NCBI RefSeq assembly: GCF_001718795.1
Contig: NZ_CP013435.1
Coordinates: 1,860,001 to 1,924,000 of the forward strand
Length of the DNA stretch: 64,000 nt
Direction of reading: 5' to 3'
Source of the DNA: Burkholderia latens
GTDB lineage: Bacteria; Pseudomonadota; Gammaproteobacteria; Burkholderiales; Burkholderiaceae
Positions 41,844 through 51,433 of this stretch are shown here, piece after piece; the first letter of the stretch is position 1, and each line of letters begins with the position of its first letter. The notes under the pieces were generated by a model, which did not search any database, was not told the origin of the DNA, and saw nothing but the letters and a program-made list of their open reading frames with translations. The position numbers were made by a program, and so were the translations under genes.

Positions 41844-42170
41844 ATGAGCGAACAGATCAAACACATCAGCGACGCATCGTTCGAACAGGACGTCGTCAAA
41901 TCCGACAAGCCCGTGCTCGTCGACTTCTGGGCCGAATGGTGCGGCCCGTGCAAGATGATCGCCCCGATCCTCGACGAAGTCGCGAAGGACTACGGCGACA
42001 AGCTGCAGATCGCGAAGATCAACGTCGACGACAACCAGGCAACGCCTGCGAAGTTCGGCGTGCGCGGCATCCCGACGCTGATCCTGTTCAAGAACGGCGC
42101 GGCTGCCGCGCAAAAGGTCGGCGCGCTGTCGAAGTCCCAGCTCACCGCATTCCTGGACAGCCACCTGTAA
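41844..42170 (+). CDS. trxA: Thioredoxin 1
   Basis: A 108-residue thioredoxin, the general cytoplasmic disulfide reductant. The active site WCGPCK has Cys33 and Cys36, and the cis-Pro loop is GIPTL. The start [13 protein letters not shown] matches the family. An AGAGG lies about ten bases before the ATG. It precedes rho, with a hairpin in between, as in many proteobacteria. Confidence 0.98.
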   Translation: MSEQIKHISDASFEQDVVKSDKPVLVDFWAEWCGPCKMIAPILDEVAKDYGDKLQIAKINVDDNQATPAKFGVRGIPTLILFKNGAAAAQKVGALSKSQLTAFLDSHL

Positions 42171-42184
42171 TACCGGCCGCTCCG

Positions 42185-42214
42185 CGGACGTGTTGTCAGC
42201 CGACAACACGTCCG
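42185..42214 (+). terminator. Perfect 13-bp stem-loop after trxA
   Basis: CGGACGTGTTGTC (42185-42197) pairs fully with GACAACACGTCCG (42202-42214) around AGCC. It starts 15 bases past the trxA stop. No U-tract follows, so it may stabilise the trxA 3' end or act with Rho rather than terminate alone. Confidence 0.5.
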
Positions 42215-42256
42215 TCGTCCAGCCGCCGATCGGCCGCTCAGGCGCGAATCGGCATA

Positions 42257-42265
42257 TGCTAGAAT
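42257..42265 (+). promoter_or_regulatory. rho promoter, extended -10
   Basis: TGCTAGAAT, an extended -10 of the TGnTANAAT type, about 100 bp before the rho ATG. This gives a leader of around 93 bases that is pyrimidine-rich between 42300 and 42360. Rho autoregulates in E. coli through its leader; whether it does here is inference. Confidence 0.55.
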
Positions 42266-42364
42266 CAAAAAACGTCTACAAGACGCATTAAGTCTCAGAG
42301 CGCCTCCGCTCGCCCTCCTCCCTTATTTCTTTTCGTCGCTTCTCCTCCCTGGCGGGTTCTCCGT

Positions 42365-43627
42365 ATGCATTTATCCGAGCTCAAGTCTCTGCACGTGTCC
42401 GAACTGATCGAAATGGCCAATGGCCTGGAGATCGAAAACGCGAACCGCCTGCGCAAGCAGGAGTTGATGTTCGCCATTCTCAAAAAGCGCGCCAAGACGG
42501 GAGAGACGATCTTCGGCGACGGCACGCTCGAAGTGCTGCCGGACGGCTTCGGCTTCCTGCGCTCGCCCGAAATGTCGTACCTCGCCAGCACCGACGACAT
42601 CTATATCAGCCCGTCGCAGATCCGCCGCTTCAACCTGCACACCGGCGACACGATCGAAGGTGAAGTCCGCACGCCGAAGGACGGCGAGCGCTACTTCGCG
42701 CTGGTCAAGGTCGACAAAGTCAACGGGCAGCCGCCCGAGGCCTCGAAACACAAGATCATGTTCGAGAACCTCACGCCGCTGCATCCGAACAAGCCGCTGT
42801 CGCTTGAACGCGAAATGCGCGGCGAAGAAAACGTCACCGGCCGCATCATCGACATGATCGCGCCGATCGGCAAGGGCCAGCGCGGCCTGCTGGTCGCGTC
42901 GCCGAAGTCGGGCAAGACCGTGATGCTCCAGCACATCGCGCATGCGATCAAGCAGAACCACCCGGACGTGATCCTGTTCGTGCTGCTGATCGACGAGCGC
43001 CCTGAAGAAGTGACCGAAATGCAGCGCTCGGTCGCAGGCGAAGTGATCGCATCGACGTTCGACGAACCGGCCACGCGTCACGTGCAGGTCGCCGAAATGG
43101 TGATCGAGAAGGCCAAGCGTCTCGTCGAAATGAAGCACGACGTCGTGATTCTGCTCGACTCGATCACGCGTCTCGCCCGTGCGTACAACACCGTGATCCC
43201 TGCATCGGGCAAGGTGCTGACGGGTGGTGTCGACGCGAACGCGCTGCAACGTCCGAAGCGCTTCTTCGGCGCGGCGCGCAACATCGAGGAAGGCGGTTCG
43301 CTGACGATCATCGGCACCGCGCTGATCGAAACCGGCAGCCGCATGGACGACGTGATCTACGAAGAGTTCAAGGGCACGGGCAACATGGAAGTGCACCTCG
43401 AGCGCCGTCTCGCGGAAAAGCGCGTGTATCCGTCGATCAACCTGAACAAGTCGGGCACGCGTCGCGAAGAAATGCTGATCAAGCCCGAGATCCTGCAAAA
43501 GATCTGGGTGCTGCGCAAGTTCATCCACGACATGGATGAAGTCGAGGCGATGGAATTCCTGCTCGACAAAATCCGCCAGACGAAGAGCAACTCAGAGTTC
43601 TTCGACCTGATGCGCCGCGGCGGCTGA
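42365..43627 (+). CDS. rho: Transcription termination factor Rho
   Basis: A 420-residue hexameric RNA helicase. N-terminal RNA-binding domain ([16 protein letters not shown], then [16 protein letters not shown]). ATPase domain with Walker [12 protein letters not shown] and Walker [18 protein letters not shown]-loop and Q-loop sequences are complete near the C-terminus. Length is the same as in E. coli (419). The ATG at 42365 starts [16 protein letters not shown]. It ends with a strong terminator. Confidence 0.98.
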   Translation: MHLSELKSLHVSELIEMANGLEIENANRLRKQELMFAILKKRAKTGETIFGDGTLEVLPDGFGFLRSPEMSYLASTDDIYISPSQIRRFNLHTGDTIEGEVRTPKDGERYFALVKVDKVNGQPPEASKHKIMFENLTPLHPNKPLSLEREMRGEENVTGRIIDMIAPIGKGQRGLLVASPKSGKTVMLQHIAHAIKQNHPDVILFVLLIDERPEEVTEMQRSVAGEVIASTFDEPATRHVQVAEMVIEKAKRLVEMKHDVVILLDSITRLARAYNTVIPASGKVLTGGVDANALQRPKRFFGAARNIEEGGSLTIIGTALIETGSRMDDVIYEEFKGTGNMEVHLERRLAEKRVYPSINLNKSGTRREEMLIKPEILQKIWVLRKFIHDMDEVEAMEFLLDKIRQTKSNSEFFDLMRRGG

Positions 43628-43646
43628 GCGCCGTCGCCCCGCAAAG

Positions 43647-43684
43647 AACGGCCGCCCGTGCATCTCGCCTGGCGGCCGTTTTTT
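43647..43684 (+). terminator. Terminator after rho
   Basis: AACGGCCGCC (43647-43656) pairs with GGCGGCCGTT (43671-43680), followed by a TTTTTT run, 20 bases past the stop. Confidence 0.9.
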
Positions 43685-43718
43685 CACGCCAACATGAACG
43701 TGAACGTACAGGTTGATC

Positions 43719-43724
43719 TATAAT
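43719..43724 (+). promoter_or_regulatory. Promoter of merR-MFS pair, -10
   Basis: TATAAT 35 bp before the MerR ATG. Upstream lie a direct repeat GAACGTGAACGT and an AAC-N6-GTT dyad, possible regulator sites. The -35 is weak, as is common in promoters activated by MerR proteins. Confidence 0.5.
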
Positions 43725-43759
43725 CGCGCCATCTTACCGACCGAAACCGTGCGATCCCC

Positions 43760-44263
43760 ATGCCGAACGACACCTCCTCCGCGCCGCTGACCGTAAGCGA
43801 CGCCGCGTCGCGGCTCGGCGTCACGCCGCGCACGCTGAAGTATTACGAGGAGCGCGGGCTCGTCACGCCGTCGCGCAGCAGCGGGCGCTACCGGCTTTAT
43901 GACGAGGCCGACCTCGAACGCTTCGCACGCATCCTGCGACTGCGCGCGCTCGGCTTTTCGCTGCACGGCATCACCGAGATGCTCAAGCGCCCGCTCGAAG
44001 AAACGGGCGACGGCCGGCGGCGGTATTCGGATGCGTCGCTGCGCGACATCCGCACGGGGCTCGCCTCGCAAATCGACACGCTCGACCGGCGGATCGCGGC
44101 CGTCCAGCGCGAGCTGAAGGAAGCCGTCGCGCTGCGCAAGGAACTGCAGCACGACATCGACTACATCGAACGGCGTCTCGCCGGCGAAAATGCCGACGCG
44201 CTGATCGCGCAGCGGCTGACGGAAGCCGGCTCGCGGCGCACGCGCAAGGATCGCCGCGAATGA
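43760..44263 (+). CDS. MerR family transcriptional regulator
   Basis: A 167-residue regulator. N-terminal winged HTH (LTVSDAASRLGVTPRTLKYY, EERGLV, then RLYDEADLERFARI) and a dimerisation coiled coil (QIDTLDRRIAAVQRELKEAV). There is no metal-binding Cys set at the C-terminus, so it belongs to the drug- or small-molecule-sensing type. Its stop codon overlaps the ATG of the MFS gene by four bases, so the two form one unit and it most likely controls that exporter and itself. Confidence 0.88.
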   Translation: MPNDTSSAPLTVSDAASRLGVTPRTLKYYEERGLVTPSRSSGRYRLYDEADLERFARILRLRALGFSLHGITEMLKRPLEETGDGRRRYSDASLRDIRTGLASQIDTLDRRIAAVQRELKEAVALRKELQHDIDYIERRLAGENADALIAQRLTEAGSRRTRKDRRE

Positions 44264-45816
44264 ATGTCGCGCCCGGCCGCTCGCCGCTCTGGAGCCGCGC
44301 GAACCTGCGCGCGGACCTGTTCCCGTGGGCGCTCGCGCTCGTCACGGGCCTCGACTACTTCGACAACGCGGCATTCTCGTTCTTCGCGAGCTACATCGCC
44401 GGCGGCATCAACGCGTCGCCGGACGAACTCGTGTGGTCGTCGAGCGCGTATGCGGTCACGGCCGTGCTCGGCATCCTGCAGCAGCAATGGTGGGTCGACC
44501 GGCTCGGACATCGCCGCTACGTCGCCGGCTGCATGCTGATGTTCTCGTTCGGCGCGATCGCGGCCGCCCTCGCCGACACGTCGATCGAGCTCGCGTTCGC
44601 GCGCGGTTTCCAGGGCTACTTCATCGGCCCGATGATGGGTGCATGCCGGATCCTGATCCAGATCAGCTTCAAGCCGCAGGAGCGGCCGCCCGCGACGCGC
44701 GCGTTCCTGATCATGATCCTGCTCGGCAGCGCGCTCGCGCCGATCGCCGGCGGGCTGCTCGTCGCGCATTCGACGTGGCGGGCGCTGTTCGCGTGCACGG
44801 CGCCCGCGGGCTTCGCGTTTGCGATCCTCGCACTCGTCACGCTGCCCGATTCGGGGCGCACGCCCGACGACGAGCGCGGCTCAGGGCATTTCTGGCCGTA
44901 CGTCGTGTTCGCGCTCGCGCAAGGCGCGTTGCAAATCGTATTGCAGCAGGTGCACTACCAGCTCTACAGCGGCTCGCCGATGCTGATCATGCTCACGTTC
45001 GCCGGCCTCGGCGCGCTCGCGTGGTTCGCGTATCACCAGTGGAACCATCCGACGCCGCTCGTGCGGCTGCACGCGTTTCGCGAGCGCACGTTCCAGATCG
45101 GGCTGCTGCTGTACATGTTCTACTACTACGAATCGACCGGCTTCAGCTATCTGACCGCCCGGCTGCTCGAAGGCGGTCTCGGCTATCCGGTCGAGAATGC
45201 CGGGCGACTGGTCGGCACGATGTCGCTGATTTCGGCCACAGCGCTGTTCGCATATCTGCGCCATGCAAAGCGCGTCACGCACAAGAAATGGTTCGTCGTG
45301 CCGGGCTTCGCGATCGCGATCGCCGCCGCGCTTTGGATGACGCGAATGACGCCGCAGGTCGGCGAGACCGCGCTGATCGTTCCGCTCCTGCTGCGCGGGT
45401 TGCTGCTGCTGTTCATCGTGCTGCCGGTCGCGAACCTGACGTTCCGCATCTTCGCGATCGACGAATACACGCACGGCTACCGGCTGAAGAACATCGTGCG
45501 CCAACTGACGATTTCATTCGCGACGTCGTCCGTGATCATCGTCGAGCAGCATCGGCTCGCCGTGCACCAGACGCGACTCGTCGAGCGCGCGAACGTGTTT
45601 GATCCGCTGTTTCAACAGAGCGTCGACGCGCTCACCCGCAGCTACGCGGCGGCCGGCCATGCGCCGAACGAAGCGCACGGCCTCGCGATCGCGTCGATCG
45701 CGAGGATGATCGCGCAACAGGCGTCGTTCCTCGCGTCGCTCGACGGTTTCTACTTTCTTGCGGGCGTCGCGCTCGTTGGCGGCCTGTTCGCGGCATGGCA
45801 AAAAGAGATCGATTGA
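44260..45816 (+). CDS. MFS transporter, DHA2-like multidrug exporter family
   Basis: A 518-residue protein with about fourteen hydrophobic segments, the size and layout of the DHA2 drug:proton antiporters. Loop 2-3 with WWVDRLGHRRYVAGC matches motif A of the superfamily (G-x-x-x-D-R-x-G-R-R). A C-terminal soluble helix region (QQSVDALTRSYAAAGHAPNE) before a last membrane segment is also common in this group. Cotranscribed with the MerR gene. The substrate is not known. Confidence 0.85.
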   Translation: MNVAPGRSPLWSRANLRADLFPWALALVTGLDYFDNAAFSFFASYIAGGINASPDELVWSSSAYAVTAVLGILQQQWWVDRLGHRRYVAGCMLMFSFGAIAAALADTSIELAFARGFQGYFIGPMMGACRILIQISFKPQERPPATRAFLIMILLGSALAPIAGGLLVAHSTWRALFACTAPAGFAFAILALVTLPDSGRTPDDERGSGHFWPYVVFALAQGALQIVLQQVHYQLYSGSPMLIMLTFAGLGALAWFAYHQWNHPTPLVRLHAFRERTFQIGLLLYMFYYYESTGFSYLTARLLEGGLGYPVENAGRLVGTMSLISATALFAYLRHAKRVTHKKWFVVPGFAIAIAAALWMTRMTPQVGETALIVPLLLRGLLLLFIVLPVANLTFRIFAIDEYTHGYRLKNIVRQLTISFATSSVIIVEQHRLAVHQTRLVERANVFDPLFQQSVDALTRSYAAAGHAPNEAHGLAIASIARMIAQQASFLASLDGFYFLAGVALVGGLFAAWQKEID

Positions 45817-45854
45817 GTTAAAAGACAGGCTTTGGATTTTCTCGCGCCGCTTCC

Positions 45855-46685
45855 ATGCTCTCGAAACTGACCCGCTGGTTCGACGACCGCCGCCGCGACC
45901 GCGCGCTGCGCAGCCATCCGATTGCCGATGCGTTGTGGCAGGACACCGTCGCGCGGCTGCCGTTCCTCGACGCGCTCGTCCCCGGCGATCTCGGCCGGCT
46001 GCGCGAATTGACGAGTTTGTTCATCGCGAAGAAGTCGTTTTCGACCGCACACGGGCTGGAGCTCACCGACGAGATGATCGTCGCGATCGCCGCGCAGGCG
46101 TGTCTGCCGGTGCTGAATCTCGATTTGTCGCTCTATGACGGCTGGGTCGGCGTCGTCGTGTATCCGGGCGAATTCGTGATCCGCAAGACCGTGCAGGACG
46201 AAGACGGCGTCGTCCATGAAGTCGAGCACGACGCGAGTGGCGAAGCGTGGGAAGGCGGCCCCGTGATCCTGTCGTGGGAGGACGCGCAGATGACGGACGG
46301 CCGCGATGCGTACAACGTCGTGATCCATGAGTTCGCACACAAGATCGACATGGTCAATGGCGCGGCCGACGGTTATCCGCCCCTATTTCGCCGGTGGCAC
46401 GCGCCGCACCTCGACGCGCAAGGCTGGGCCGACGTGTTCGAACACGCATACGACCAGTTCTGCGCGAGGGTCGACGCGGTGCCGGAGCGCGCGTGGGCGC
46501 GCTTCGAGCGCGACTCGCTGATCGATCCCTATGCGGCCGATCACCCGTCGGAGTTCTTCGCGGTGTGCAGCGAGGCGCTGTTCGTGCGCCCGCGCGCGTT
46601 CGAGTCCGAATTTCCGGAGCTGTACCGGTTGCTGGCCCGCTACTACCGGCAGGATCCGGCCCGCGCCGGCGCCCTCGACGGATGA
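45855..46685 (+). CDS. M90 family zinc metallopeptidase, MtfA-like
   Basis: A 276-residue protein of the M90/MtfA family. Zinc site HEFAH at His158, Glu159, His162, with a further Glu233 in HPSEFFAVCSEA. E. coli MtfA (anti-repressor of Mlc/DgsA) has the same layout and length. Whether it controls sugar uptake here is not shown; no Mlc gene is in view. It starts 38 bp after the MFS gene, with a MLSKLTRWFDDRRRDRA N-terminus. No signal peptide. Confidence 0.88.
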   Translation: MLSKLTRWFDDRRRDRALRSHPIADALWQDTVARLPFLDALVPGDLGRLRELTSLFIAKKSFSTAHGLELTDEMIVAIAAQACLPVLNLDLSLYDGWVGVVVYPGEFVIRKTVQDEDGVVHEVEHDASGEAWEGGPVILSWEDAQMTDGRDAYNVVIHEFAHKIDMVNGAADGYPPLFRRWHAPHLDAQGWADVFEHAYDQFCARVDAVPERAWARFERDSLIDPYAADHPSEFFAVCSEALFVRPRAFESEFPELYRLLARYYRQDPARAGALDG

Positions 46686-46715
46686 TGAAAATTATTCGTC
46701 AACCGTCTGATTTTC

Positions 46716-46724
46716 TGGCATAAT
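46716..46724 (+). promoter_or_regulatory. rpmE2 promoter, extended -10
   Basis: TGGCATAAT, a TGn-extended -10, 121 bp before the rpmE2 ATG. The long leader in between is GC-rich and could fold, but no known riboswitch pattern is recognised. Confidence 0.5.
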
Positions 46725-46845
46725 CGCCGTTTTTCGACCTTAGGCAAGTGGCTCGCGCCGGGCTTGACGTTGGCCGAATCGCACGGTTTCGCGCGGTCCG
46801 GCACGGCAAGCGGCGGGTTGGCTACCGCTCTCACCAAGGAACATC

Positions 46846-47109
46846 ATGAAACCTGGCATTCACCCGGACTACCGCGAAGTCGTCTTCCAAGACATGTCGA
46901 ACGGCTTCAAGTTCATCACGCGCTCGACGATCCAGACGCGTGAAACGATCGAACACGAAGGCAAGACCTACCCGCTCGCCAAGATCGAAGTGTCGTCGGA
47001 ATCGCACTCGTTCTACACGGGTCAGCAAAAGATCATGGACACGGCAGGCCGTGTCGAGAAGTTCAAGAACAAGTTCGGCGCACGCGCCAGCGGCAAGGTC
47101 GCGAAGTAA
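46846..47109 (+). CDS. rpmE2: 50S ribosomal protein L31 type B (zinc-free form)
   Basis: An 87-residue L31. It has no Cys at all, so it cannot carry the zinc of the type A protein. [20 protein letters not shown] and [20 protein letters not shown] are family typical. An AAGGA site lies before the ATG. It stands alone between a promoter and a strong terminator. In bacteria with both forms the type B gene is often Zur-repressed; no Zur box was seen. Confidence 0.96.
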   Translation: MKPGIHPDYREVVFQDMSNGFKFITRSTIQTRETIEHEGKTYPLAKIEVSSESHSFYTGQQKIMDTAGRVEKFKNKFGARASGKVAK

Positions 47110-47153
47110 GCTTCGCACCGCTCCGGTGGTTGCATTGCACCGGTACCGCACGA

Positions 47154-47179
47154 AAGGGCAGCCCAGGCTGCCCTTTTTT
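47154..47179 (+). terminator. Terminator after rpmE2
   Basis: AAGGGCAGCC and GGCTGCCCTT arms with a two-base spacer and a TTTTTT tail. Confidence 0.93.
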
Positions 47180-47334
47180 GTCTCCGCTCGCCGGACAACC
47201 ACGGGCTGCCGGCCGGCGGCCCGGCAATCGTCTGACGCGCAACGGCCGGCGCGTCTACAATGCCGGATGCTCGAATCCGGCTCGGCCGCGCACGCCCTCG
47301 CCGGCCGCCCGCCCATAACAAATCGCTCACCTGC

Positions 47335-49092
47335 ATGAAGCCTGTCGTTCGTCTCACCGCCTCCGCCACGCGCGCGCTGCCGCGCTGGCTGCTGCTCACG
47401 CTCTGCCTCGTCTACGCGGCGTTCGGGCTGTTCGGCCGCGATCCGTGGAAGAACGAGGACGCGGCGGGCTTCGGCGTGATGTGGACGATGGCCACCGGCG
47501 GCTGGCACGACTGGCTGCTGCCGAATCTCGTCGGCAAGTTCATCACGACCGACGGGCCGCTCGGTTACTGGCTCGGTGCGGTGTCGATCCGCGCGCTGGC
47601 GCCCTGGGTCGACGCGAGCAACGCGTCGCGCGTCGATACCGGCGTGCTGTTCTGCGTCGCCTGCGCGTTCGTGTGGTACGCCGCATACCTGCTCGGCCGG
47701 CGCGCCGAGGTACAGCCGTTCAAGTATGCGTTCGGCGGCGAGCCGGAGCCGCGCGACTACGGCCGCACGCTCGCCGATGGCGCGCTGCTGATCCTCGTCG
47801 CATGCTTCGGACTCGCGGAACGCGGCCACGAAACGACACCGCAGCTCGCGCAATTCGCGTGGATCGCGATGTTCGTGTACGGAATCGTGCGCGGCATCGA
47901 CAAGCCGATGCAGGGCGCACTGTGGTGGGGTGCGGCGATCGGGCTCGTCGCGCTGTCCGGCAACCCGGTGCTCGTCGTCGCGCTCCTCGCCGGCACGGCC
48001 GCGCTGTGGCTCGTCACGCCGGAGATGCGCAACCTGCGCCTGCCGCTGATCGGGCTGCCGCTCGCGGCCGCGATCTTCGCGCTGTGGCCGCTCGCTGCGT
48101 TCACCGCGGTGCCGGACGACGCCGCGTGGTTCTTCAACCAGTGGATCCACGGCAGCCTGATGCGCTTCTCCGGTCCGCCCACCGCAGTGCTCGGCTATGC
48201 GGCGAAGAACCTGCCGCTGTTCACGTGGCCGGCCTGGCCGCTCGCGATCTGGGCGTGGTGGAGCTGGGCCGGCATGCGCCGCCGCGCGCACATCGCGATT
48301 CCGCTGTCGGTCGTGGTGCCGCTCGTCGCGCTCGTGATCCTGCAGAGCCAGCAATCGAACCGCATGTACATGCTGTTGCTGCCGCCGCTCGCGGTGCTCG
48401 CGACGTTTGCGCTGCCGACGCTGAAGCGCGGCGCGATCAACGCGATCGACTGGTTCGCGGTGCTGAGCTTCACGATCCTCGGCACGTTCGTGTGGCTCGT
48501 GTGGCTCGCGTCCCTCACCGGCTTTCCGCATCCGCTCGCGCGCAACCTCGCGCGGCTCGTGCCCGGCTACGAACCGCACTTCAAGATCCTGTCGTTCATC
48601 TGCGCGGTGATCGTCACCGTATGCTGGTGCCTGCTCGCGCGCTGGCGCATCTCGCGCCAGCCGAAGGTGCTGTGGCGCAGCGTCGTGCTGTCGGGCGCGG
48701 GCACCACGCTGATGTGGGTGCTGCTGATGACGCTGTGGCTGCCGATCGTCAACTACGGCCGTACGTATAGCGACGTCGCGAAGCAGATCGCATCGCATCT
48801 GCCGAAGGACTACGAGTGCATCTCGCCCGTGCGGCTCGGCGATGCGCAAATCGCGACCTTCGCATACTTCGGCGACATGCGCTTCGAATTCTCCGGCGAA
48901 TGCGACGTGATCCTGCGCCAGGACCGTGCGGACTTCGGCGAGCCGAGCGCGATGTCGCGATACGTATGGCGTCTCGTGTGGGAAGGCCGCCGCGTGGCCG
49001 ACCGTGACGAGCGCTTCCGCCTTTACGAGCGGATCGAACGGCCGGTCGCGCCCGTCAAGCGCCGCGGCCCCCGCCGCCGGCTAGCCGATTGA
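47335..49092 (+). CDS. GT-C family membrane glycosyltransferase, ArnT/PMT-like
   Basis: A 585-residue protein with ten or more hydrophobic segments and a C-terminal periplasmic domain. The first loop carries RDPWKNEDAAGFG and GKFITTDGPLGYWLG, the positions of the catalytic acid and the polyprenyl-phosphate site in ArnT and other GT39/GT83 enzymes. These enzymes move a sugar from undecaprenyl phosphate to lipid A or protein. The donor and acceptor here are not known. It is followed by a MATE exporter whose start codon is three bases past the stop. A signal for lipid A 4-amino-arabinose genes is absent nearby. Confidence 0.78.
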   Translation: MKPVVRLTASATRALPRWLLLTLCLVYAAFGLFGRDPWKNEDAAGFGVMWTMATGGWHDWLLPNLVGKFITTDGPLGYWLGAVSIRALAPWVDASNASRVDTGVLFCVACAFVWYAAYLLGRRAEVQPFKYAFGGEPEPRDYGRTLADGALLILVACFGLAERGHETTPQLAQFAWIAMFVYGIVRGIDKPMQGALWWGAAIGLVALSGNPVLVVALLAGTAALWLVTPEMRNLRLPLIGLPLAAAIFALWPLAAFTAVPDDAAWFFNQWIHGSLMRFSGPPTAVLGYAAKNLPLFTWPAWPLAIWAWWSWAGMRRRAHIAIPLSVVVPLVALVILQSQQSNRMYMLLLPPLAVLATFALPTLKRGAINAIDWFAVLSFTILGTFVWLVWLASLTGFPHPLARNLARLVPGYEPHFKILSFICAVIVTVCWCLLARWRISRQPKVLWRSVVLSGAGTTLMWVLLMTLWLPIVNYGRTYSDVAKQIASHLPKDYECISPVRLGDAQIATFAYFGDMRFEFSGECDVILRQDRADFGEPSAMSRYVWRLVWEGRRVADRDERFRLYERIERPVAPVKRRGPRRRLAD

Positions 49093-49094
49093 CG

Positions 49095-50450
49095 ATGTTG
49101 GCCGACATCCGCCGGATCGTCGGGCTCGCGTGGCCGGTGCTCGTCGGCCAGCTCGCGATCATTGCATTCGGCGTGCTCGACACCGCGATGGTCGGCCGCT
49201 ATTCAGCCACCGATCTCGCGGCGCTCGGCCTCGGTTCGTCGATCTACGTGTCGGTCTACATCGGGATGACGGGCATCCTGTCCGCGCTGCAGCCGATCGC
49301 CGGCCAGTTGTACGGCGCGCGGCGTTATGCGGAGATCGGCGAGGAAGTCCGCCAGGCGCTGTGGCTCGCGCTGATGCTGGCGGTGCCCGGCTTCCTGCTG
49401 CTGCATTTTCCCGAACCGCTGCTGCAAGTCGCGCACGCGCCGCCCGCGCTGCACGACCGCACCGTCGACTACTTGCGGATCCTGTCGTACGGGCTGCCGG
49501 CCAGCCTCGTATTCCGCATCTACAACGCGCTGACCAACGCTGCCGGCAAGCCCCGCCTCGCGATGATCTTGCAGATCGGTGCACTGCTGCTCAAGTTTCC
49601 GCTCAACGTGTGGTTCATCTTCGGCGGGTTCGGCGTGCCGGCCCTCGGCGGCCCCGGTTGCGGGCTCGCGAGCACGCTGATCAACTGGGCGCTCGCGCTG
49701 ATCGGCTTCATGCTGCTCGCGAAGCTCGACGTGTTCTCGCCGCTCGCGATCTTCTCGCGCTTTTGCCGGCCCGTGTGGGAACGCCAGAAGGCGTTGCTCA
49801 AGCTCGGCGTGCCGATGGGGCTGTCGTACCTGATCGAGGTGACGTCTTACACGTGCATGGCGCTCTTCATCGCGCAATTCGGCACGACGACGCTCGCCGG
49901 CCATCAGATCGCCGGCAACATCGGTGCAGTACTGTACATGACGCCGTTGTCGATCGGCGTCGCGGCGTCGACGCTCGTCGCACGCGCGCTCGGCGCCGGC
50001 CGCGCCGACGAGGCGCGCCTGCTCGGCCGGCACAGCGTGATGCTCGCGTGCATGATCGCGGCCGCCTACGGCGTGCTCGTGTTCACGCTGCGGCCGCTGA
50101 TCGTCGGCGGCTACACGCCGAACCCGGCCGTGGCCGCTGCCGCGCTGCCGCTGGTCGCGATCGTGACCTGCTATCACTTCTTCGACGCGCTGCAGATCAC
50201 GTCCGCGTTCGTGCTGCGCGCGTACAAGGTCGCCGTCGTGCCAACCGTCATCTACGCGGTCGCGCTGTGGGGCTTCGGGCTCGGCGGCGGCTACGTGCTC
50301 GGCTTCGACGTCGGCGGCATCGCGCCCGCGTGGCTGACGGGCGCACGCGGCTTCTGGTTCGCGAATACGGTCAGCCTGATGCTTGCGGGCGCGGGACTCG
50401 CGCTGTACCTGCGCCACGTCAGCCGCACGCACGTGTCCGTGCGCCGCTGA
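49095..50450 (+). CDS. MATE family efflux transporter
   Basis: A 451-residue cation-coupled exporter with twelve predicted membrane segments in two MatE halves (IVGLAWPVLVGQLAIIAFGV and LLKLGVPMGLSYLIEVTSY). The ATG at 49095 lies two bases past the stop of the glycosyltransferase gene; a TTG at 49089 overlapping that stop is possible. No strong ribosome site precedes either start, which fits coupled translation. NorM-like exporters remove cationic drugs and dyes; the substrate here is unknown. Confidence 0.88.
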   Translation: MLADIRRIVGLAWPVLVGQLAIIAFGVLDTAMVGRYSATDLAALGLGSSIYVSVYIGMTGILSALQPIAGQLYGARRYAEIGEEVRQALWLALMLAVPGFLLLHFPEPLLQVAHAPPALHDRTVDYLRILSYGLPASLVFRIYNALTNAAGKPRLAMILQIGALLLKFPLNVWFIFGGFGVPALGGPGCGLASTLINWALALIGFMLLAKLDVFSPLAIFSRFCRPVWERQKALLKLGVPMGLSYLIEVTSYTCMALFIAQFGTTTLAGHQIAGNIGAVLYMTPLSIGVAASTLVARALGAGRADEARLLGRHSVMLACMIAAAYGVLVFTLRPLIVGGYTPNPAVAAAALPLVAIVTCYHFFDALQITSAFVLRAYKVAVVPTVIYAVALWGFGLGGGYVLGFDVGGIAPAWLTGARGFWFANTVSLMLAGAGLALYLRHVSRTHVSVRR

Positions 50451-50465
50451 CACACGGGCCGCGAC

Positions 50466-51431
50466 CTACGGGCGCTCCAGCACGTCGGCAGCGTGATACG
50501 ACGAACGCACGAGCGGGCCGGCGACGACTTCCCTGAAACCGAGCGCGAGCCCCTCGTCGCGCCACGCGGCGAACGCGTCGGGGCTCACGTAGCGCCGCAC
50601 CGGCAGGTGGTGCGCGGACGGCGCGAGATACTGGCCGAGCGTCAACACGTCGACCTCATGCGCGCGCAGGTCCCGCAGCGTGTCCCGAACCTCGTCGTCG
50701 CGCTCGCCAAGCCCGAGCATCAAGCCGGATTTGGTCACGAGCGTCGGGCGCGCGGCCTTCGCCCGTGCGAGCAGCTCGAGCGAACCGCGATAGTCGGCGC
50801 CGGGGCGCGCCGCCCGATACAGCGACGGCACCGTTTCGATGTTGTGATTGAACACGTCGGGCCACGCCGACGACAGCGCGTCGAGCGCACGCGCAACGCG
50901 GCCGCGAAAATCGGGCGTCAGCACCTCGACGCCGATCCCGGGCACACTCGCGCGCACGGCCGCGATGCAGGCCGCGAAGTGCGCGGCGCCGCCGTCGCGC
51001 AGGTCGTCGCGATCGACCGACGTGATCACGACGTAGCGCAGCCCGAGCGCCGCGACCGCATCGGCAAGCCGCGCCGGTTCATCCGCGTCGAGCGGTTCGG
51101 GGCGGCCGTGCGCGACATCGCAAAACGGGCAGCGCCGCGTGCACAGTCCGCCCATGATCATGAAGGTGGCGGTGCGCTGCGCGAAGCATTCGCCGATGTT
51201 CGGGCACATCGCCTCCTCGCAGACCGAATGCAGCCGATGGTCGCGCAGCACGGCCGCCATGTCGGCCACAGCCCCGCTCATCATCGGCCGGGCCCGCAGC
51301 CACGGCGGCTTCGGCAGCCCCGCGCCGGCCGCGGGCTCGACGCGCACCGGAATGCGCGCGAGCTTGTCGCGGCTTCTCGCGCCCGGTTGACCGAGCGCGG
51401 TGAGACTGGGTCGTTCGAGCGCGGCGGCCAT
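50466..51431 (-). CDS. Lipoyl synthase paralogue in the acetoin cluster (LipA/AcoS type)
   Basis: A 321-residue radical SAM enzyme. Both 4Fe-4S clusters of lipoyl synthase are encoded: Cys71, Cys76, Cys82 ([12 protein letters not shown]) and Cys97, Cys101, Cys104 (CTRRCPFC). It inserts sulfur into octanoyl groups to make lipoyl. It lies two bases after acoC with its GGAGAC ribosome site inside the end of that gene, so it is the last gene of the aco operon. Its likely job is to lipoylate AcoC. A housekeeping lipA is expected elsewhere. The acoS name is used for such a gene in Pelobacter. Confidence 0.88.
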   Translation of the reverse strand: MAAALERPSLTALGQPGARSRDKLARIPVRVEPAAGAGLPKPPWLRARPMMSGAVADMAAVLRDHRLHSVCEEAMCPNIGECFAQRTATFMIMGGLCTRRCPFCDVAHGRPEPLDADEPARLADAVAALGLRYVVITSVDRDDLRDGGAAHFAACIAAVRASVPGIGVEVLTPDFRGRVARALDALSSAWPDVFNHNIETVPSLYRAARPGADYRGSLELLARAKAARPTLVTKSGLMLGLGERDDEVRDTLRDLRAHEVDVLTLGQYLAPSAHHLPVRRYVSPDAFAAWRDEGLALGFREVVAGPLVRSSYHAADVLERP

Positions 51432-51433
51432 CG

